Source of the DNA: Rhodospirillaceae bacterium
GTDB taxonomy: Bacteria > Pseudomonadota > Alphaproteobacteria > Rhodospirillales > Casp-alpha2
Assembly: GCA_002686255.1 (NCBI GenBank)
Contig: NZAZ01000024.1
Coordinates: forward strand, 1-40,279
Direction of reading: 5' to 3'
Length of the DNA stretch: 40,279 nt
The translations under genes were made by a program, and so were the position numbers. The notes under the pieces are model-generated. The model did not search any database. It saw only the letters and a program-made list of their open reading frames with translations, and was not told the origin of the DNA. Shown one piece after another: positions 37,339 to 40,279 of the stretch (positions are counted from its first letter, which is position 1; the number at the start of each line of letters is the position of its first letter).

Positions 37339-38781
37339 ATGGCGACGGGCCAGAAAAAGATCTTCCCCGGCAGGCGCATCCGAAGGCTGCGCCGTGAGTT
37401 GGGCTTGACCCAGAAGGCGATGGCCGACGACCTGAGCATTTCATCCAGTTATCTCAACCTTATCGAACGCAACCAACGCCCGCTCACGGTGCAGTTGTTG
37501 TTGCGCCTTGACGACATCTACGACGTCGACTTGAAGGAGCTGAGCGGCGAGGACGATGCCCGGATTGCCGCGTCCCTTAAGGAGGTGTTCAGCGACCCGC
37601 TGTTCCAAAACCTCGAAATCACCAACAACGAACTGACCGATATCGTGGGCGCCAGCCCGGATGCCGCCCAGGCTATGTTCAAGCTCTATCGGGCCTATCG
37701 CGAGACCATCACCAACGCCGCCGCCGTTACCGAGCAAATGGCCGATGGAGAGGTCGCCATCGACATCGACGCCAACCAGTTTCCCGTCGACCAGGCACGG
37801 GATTTCTTCCACGACCACAACAATCATTTCCCCCAACTGGAGACGGCGGCGGAGACGCTGTGGGCGGACGCTTTGGAGGACGCCGACGATCTCAATTACG
37901 CGCTACGCCAGCACCTCAAGCGGGCCCATGGCTTCACGGTCAAGGTCATGCCCATCGACTTCATGCCCGATCTGCTGTGGCGCTACGACCGGCACTCAAG
38001 CCGCCTATTCCTCTCGGAGATGCTGGGCCACCCGGGCCGGACCTTCCAGTTGGCGTTCCAGGCCGGGATCCGAAGCCACCGCGAACTCATCGACGGCATC
38101 ATCTCGGAGGCCGAAGTAACCGGCGACGAGGCAGTGCAGCTTTGCCGGCTGGGGCTGGCCAACTATTTTGCCGGCGCCGTCATGATGCCCTATGAACGGT
38201 TTCTCAATGCTGCCGAAAAACAGCGCTACGACATTGAGATCCTGGCGCGGCGGTTCGGCGCCAGCTTCGAACAGATCTGCCACCGGTTAACCACCCTGCA
38301 ACGGCCCGGTTCCCGGGGCATCCCGTTTTTTTTCCTGCGGATCGACCGGGCCAGCAACGTCTCCAAGCGGTTCAGTTCCGGCGGCTTCCACTTCGCGCGT
38401 TTCGGCGGAACCTGTCCCAAGTGGAACGTCCATGAGGCCTTCCGCACGCCCGGCAAGATCGTAACCCAGGTCGTGGAGATGGAGGACGGCACCGCCTATT
38501 TCTCCATTTCCCGCACCGGGGCCGGATCGGGCGGCGGCTTTCATCTTCCGGAGCAACAATTAGCCATCGGCATGGGGTGCGAGATCAAGCACGCGCGCCG
38601 TCTGGTCTATGCCGACGGCCTGGACCTCGGCGATCGGGCAAACGTGACACCGATCGGTGTCAATTGCCGGCTTTGCGAGCGTGTGGATTGCCACCAGCGA
38701 GCCTACCCGCCTTTGAACCGCCGCATCTCCGTTAACGACACCTACCGCGGATTCGTTCCGTTTTCCTTCGCCGAGTTGTAG
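37339..38781 (+). CDS. ScfR/RamB/PccR-like short-chain fatty acyl-CoA regulator
   Basis: The 480-residue regulator has an XRE-type helix-turn-helix at about residues 12-66 (RIRRLRRELGLTQKAMADDLSISSSYLNLIERNQRPLT), an IrrE/ImmA-like central region (about 180-310) and the DUF2083 C-terminal region with the cysteine cluster VNCRLCERVDCHQRAYPPLNR near the end. Proteins of this family (RamB in actinobacteria, PccR in Rhodobacter, ScfRs) sense acyl-CoAs and control glyoxylate-bypass and propionyl-CoA genes. Divergence from aceA and the shared ATTGYAA sites support control of aceA and of itself. In the central domain the zinc-protease motif HEXXH is not evident. The start at 37339 has a modest ribosome site. 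Confidence 0.9.
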   Translation: MATGQKKIFPGRRIRRLRRELGLTQKAMADDLSISSSYLNLIERNQRPLTVQLLLRLDDIYDVDLKELSGEDDARIAASLKEVFSDPLFQNLEITNNELTDIVGASPDAAQAMFKLYRAYRETITNAAAVTEQMADGEVAIDIDANQFPVDQARDFFHDHNNHFPQLETAAETLWADALEDADDLNYALRQHLKRAHGFTVKVMPIDFMPDLLWRYDRHSSRLFLSEMLGHPGRTFQLAFQAGIRSHRELIDGIISEAEVTGDEAVQLCRLGLANYFAGAVMMPYERFLNAAEKQRYDIEILARRFGASFEQICHRLTTLQRPGSRGIPFFFLRIDRASNVSKRFSSGGFHFARFGGTCPKWNVHEAFRTPGKIVTQVVEMEDGTAYFSISRTGAGSGGGFHLPEQQLAIGMGCEIKHARRLVYADGLDLGDRANVTPIGVNCRLCERVDCHQRAYPPLNRRISVNDTYRGFVPFSFAEL

Positions 38782-38826
38782 GTAAATCGAAGGTTGTGAC
38801 GGGAACCGGGATTCGTCCCCACCCCC

Positions 38827-39090
38827 CTACCCGCCGCCTTTCTGGAACATGCGCTCGAAGAGATCGAGCTGGGCCGCCCGTTCGGAGTCGGTGTAACCCG
38901 AGAACTCCAGCCTCACGTCGGTGGCCGGGACCCTGAGGTTGGCGATGCGGCGTTCCCGTTCGGGCCCGAGCGTGATCTCCAGGCGCTTTTCGCCGTCTTC
39001 CAGGATCACGCCGTCCGGTTTTTTCTCGAAATTATCGGTGCCCAGCACACGGGGAATAATGCGGAAGAAATCCGCGTGGGTCAGCGCCAT
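38827..39090 (-). CDS. Small conserved protein ending in Gly-Gly-Gly
   Basis: The 87-residue protein reads MALTHADFFRIIPRVLGTDNFEKKPDGVILEDGEKRLEITLGPERERRIANLRVP ... LFERMFQKGGG, with a beta-rich middle and a helix near the end. The last three residues are glycine. It follows the MoaD/ThiS-like gene after 44 bases, and that in turn follows the flavoprotein gene, so the three form one operon. I do not recognise a named family. A GTG at 39129 with a good AGGGGG ribosome site would add 13 residues; I kept the ATG because the homologous-looking part starts there. The gene ends convergently 45 bases after the regulator gene. Confidence 0.6.
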   Translation of the reverse strand: MALTHADFFRIIPRVLGTDNFEKKPDGVILEDGEKRLEITLGPERERRIANLRVPATDVRLEFSGYTDSERAAQLDLFERMFQKGGG

Positions 39091-39134
39091 TTTCTTCTCG
39101 ACGGCAACCGGGTCCGGGGTCGCGGCCACGACCC

Positions 39135-39386
39135 CTATCCCCCTGCGACGGGCGGCCAAACGGCCAAATGGTCGCCGTCCTCCAGGACGTTGGCCGCCCT
39201 TTCGCTCGGGGCCAGGAAGACGCCGTTGACCAGCACCAGGTGGCAGACCTCGGGCGGCAGGCCGAGCCGCGCCAGGGCGGCGGCCGCCGTCGTACCGTCG
39301 GCGAAGTCCATGTCGGCCTGGTTGCGGGAACTGCCGTCCGGAAGGTATTCGTCCAGATTGGCGTAAAGCTTGACGCGGACGATCAT
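39135..39386 (-). CDS. MoaD/ThiS-like sulfur carrier protein
   Basis: This 83-residue protein has a ubiquitin-like fold pattern: IVRVKLYANLDEYLP at the start, the family middle ALARLGLPPEVCHLVLVNGVFLAP, then ERAANVLEDGDHLAVWPPVAGG. The C-terminal Gly-Gly is the site that is activated by E1-like enzymes and thiocarboxylated in MoaD and ThiS. In clusters with FAD/NAD oxidoreductases such proteins often accompany tungsten- or molybdenum-dependent aldehyde:ferredoxin oxidoreductases. No E1-like enzyme is in the window. The start is three bases after the flavoprotein stop, so translational coupling is likely. Confidence 0.8.
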   Translation of the reverse strand: MIVRVKLYANLDEYLPDGSSRNQADMDFADGTTAAAALARLGLPPEVCHLVLVNGVFLAPSERAANVLEDGDHLAVWPPVAGG

Positions 39387-39389
39387 CGA

Positions 39390-40279
39390 CTAGGCGACAG
39401 CGGGATAAAGGGCGGTGGCCACGTAGGCCTCGGCGATGCGGTGCGGGTCGGCGATCAGCTTTTCCTTCCACGCGCCCAGCCGCACCGGCGTCTGGATCAG
39501 CCCGCGCAGGACGCCGACGTAGTCCGTGCGTCCCAAGGTCAGCGAGCCGACGATGCGGTCGTCTTCGAACGCCAGGCGAATGTAGCGGAATTTTTTCTCG
39601 TCGAGGGCCTCGGCGAAATCGCTGCCGTCCACGCCCTGCCAACGGCCGAAGGACGCCGAGATCAGCCCCGCCGTATCGAGCACGTTCATGGCCAGGCTGC
39701 CCCGGAAGCGGACGTCCCGCCCGGCCATGTTGAGCGCCGCCACGCGCCCGTGATCCACCGCCGTCGGCTGCACCGCGTGAATCGACCAGCCACCGCAAAA
39801 ATCCGGCCCTTCGGCAACGTCGCCGGCGGCATAGATGCCGTCCACGGACGTTTTCATGCGGTCGTCAACGACGATCCCGTCCTTGATTTCGACGCCGGAG
39901 GAATCCAGGAACCCGGCGTTGGCCCTGACCCCCGTCGCCACCACCACCAACACCGCCGGCACCGCGTCGCCGTTGGAGAGGTGGACGCTCAGGCCCTTCT
40001 CGCCCGCTTTTTCCACCTTCACCGCCTGGGTTCCGGTCAAGACGGCGACGCCCTTGGACTCGCACCAGCGTTTGAGCATGGCGCCCCCGGTATCGTTCAT
40101 CATCCTGGGCACCATGTGGTCTTCCATTTCGACCACGGTCAGCTTGACGCCTCGTGAAATCAGGCTTTCCAGGATGATGCAGCCGATGAAGCCTGCCCCC
40201 ATCAGCACCACGTCGGCGCCGTCGTTCGCCAGGGCGGAGATGTTGCGGGCGTCTTCCAGGGTCCAGCAATGATGCACGC
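39390..40279 (-). CDS. FAD/NAD-dependent pyridine nucleotide-disulphide oxidoreductase family protein (partial)
   Basis: The gene runs off the end of the window, so its N-terminal FAD domain (at least about 100 residues) is missing. What is present starts at the NAD-binding domain: HHCWTLEDARNISALANDGADVVLMGAGFIGCIILESLISRGVKLTVVEM (Rossmann motif GAGFIG), then VLVVVATGVRANAGFLDSSGVEIKDGIVVDDRMKTSVDGIYAAGDVAEG, the second FAD-binding stretch. The C-terminal dimer domain is replaced by a region with RYIRLAFEDDRIVGSLTLGRTDYVGVLRGLIQ, as in nitrite reductase-type and AOR-associated flavoproteins. No redox CxxxxC is seen in the visible part. It is upstream of the MoaD/ThiS-like gene in one operon. 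Confidence 0.85.
   Translation of the reverse strand, partial: VHHCWTLEDARNISALANDGADVVLMGAGFIGCIILESLISRGVKLTVVEMEDHMVPRMMNDTGGAMLKRWCESKGVAVLTGTQAVKVEKAGEKGLSVHLSNGDAVPAVLVVVATGVRANAGFLDSSGVEIKDGIVVDDRMKTSVDGIYAAGDVAEGPDFCGGWSIHAVQPTAVDHGRVAALNMAGRDVRFRGSLAMNVLDTAGLISASFGRWQGVDGSDFAEALDEKKFRYIRLAFEDDRIVGSLTLGRTDYVGVLRGLIQTPVRLGAWKEKLIADPHRIAEAYVATALYPAVA

Overview
The window looks like chromosomal DNA of a high-GC alphaproteobacterium, most likely of the Rhodospirillales type. The grounds are a C4-pathway hemA (5-aminolevulinate synthase), an F1-ATPase zeta-type (DUF1476) protein, a stand-alone FO operon (atpI-B-E-F'-F) without F1 genes, the dciA-dsbA-smc gene order, an ELM1-family gene, a TAXI-type TRAP transporter and an isocitrate lyase divergent from an ScfR/RamB-like regulator. 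No rRNA, tRNA, CRISPR array or complete insertion sequence was seen. Bases 1-160 hold nothing I can assign.

Layout. 0-1.7 kb: small genes on the minus strand (zeta-like protein, a 45-residue one-helix membrane protein, an orphan HPt protein, a decayed MarR-family gene). 1.8-4.5 kb: FAH-family hydrolase, ELM1-family protein, pyrE. 4.5-6.4 kb: three exported redox or sulfur proteins (rhodanese, His-tailed cytochrome c, TlpA-like thioredoxin). 6.5-10.8 kb: a peptide/nickel-type ABC transporter (binding protein plus two permeases, no ATPase), interrupted by a HigBA-type toxin-antitoxin pair flanked by a truncated copy of the permease 5' end. 10.9-14.8 kb: universal stress protein and a 963-residue ACP / fatty acyl-AMP ligase / acyltransferase fusion. 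14.9-20.5 kb: class III aminotransferase, hemA, a membrane sensor that has lost its kinase core, a 211-bp MITE-like element, a winged-helix regulator and a second orphan HPt protein. 20.9-29.1 kb: a small conserved protein, the FO-ATPase operon, smc, a DsbA-like protein, dciA and apt. 29.2-35.2 kb: second class III aminotransferase, an unknown protein, and a TAXI TRAP transporter with its own universal stress protein. 35.5-38.8 kb: aceA with a small companion gene, and the divergent ScfR-like regulator. 38.8-40.3 kb: end of an operon with an FAD/NAD oxidoreductase (cut by the window edge), a MoaD/ThiS-like protein ending in Gly-Gly and another small protein ending in Gly-Gly-Gly.

Regulation. 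Three perfect TTGAC-N4-GTCAA palindromes (FNR/CRP-family type) lie about 70-80 bp upstream of the cytochrome c, TlpA-like and universal stress protein start codons, with a near match before hemA. This suggests a low-oxygen regulon. Several ATTGYAA half-sites lie between aceA and the ScfR-like gene, which suggests acyl-CoA-responsive control of the glyoxylate bypass.

The most unusual structures are the toxin-antitoxin insertion with its diverged permease remnant, the in-frame loss of a kinase core in the MASE3-PAS sensor, the MITE, and the two small Gly-Gly-ended proteins beside the flavoprotein. I did not find a wholly new multi-gene system that I could defend from sequence alone.
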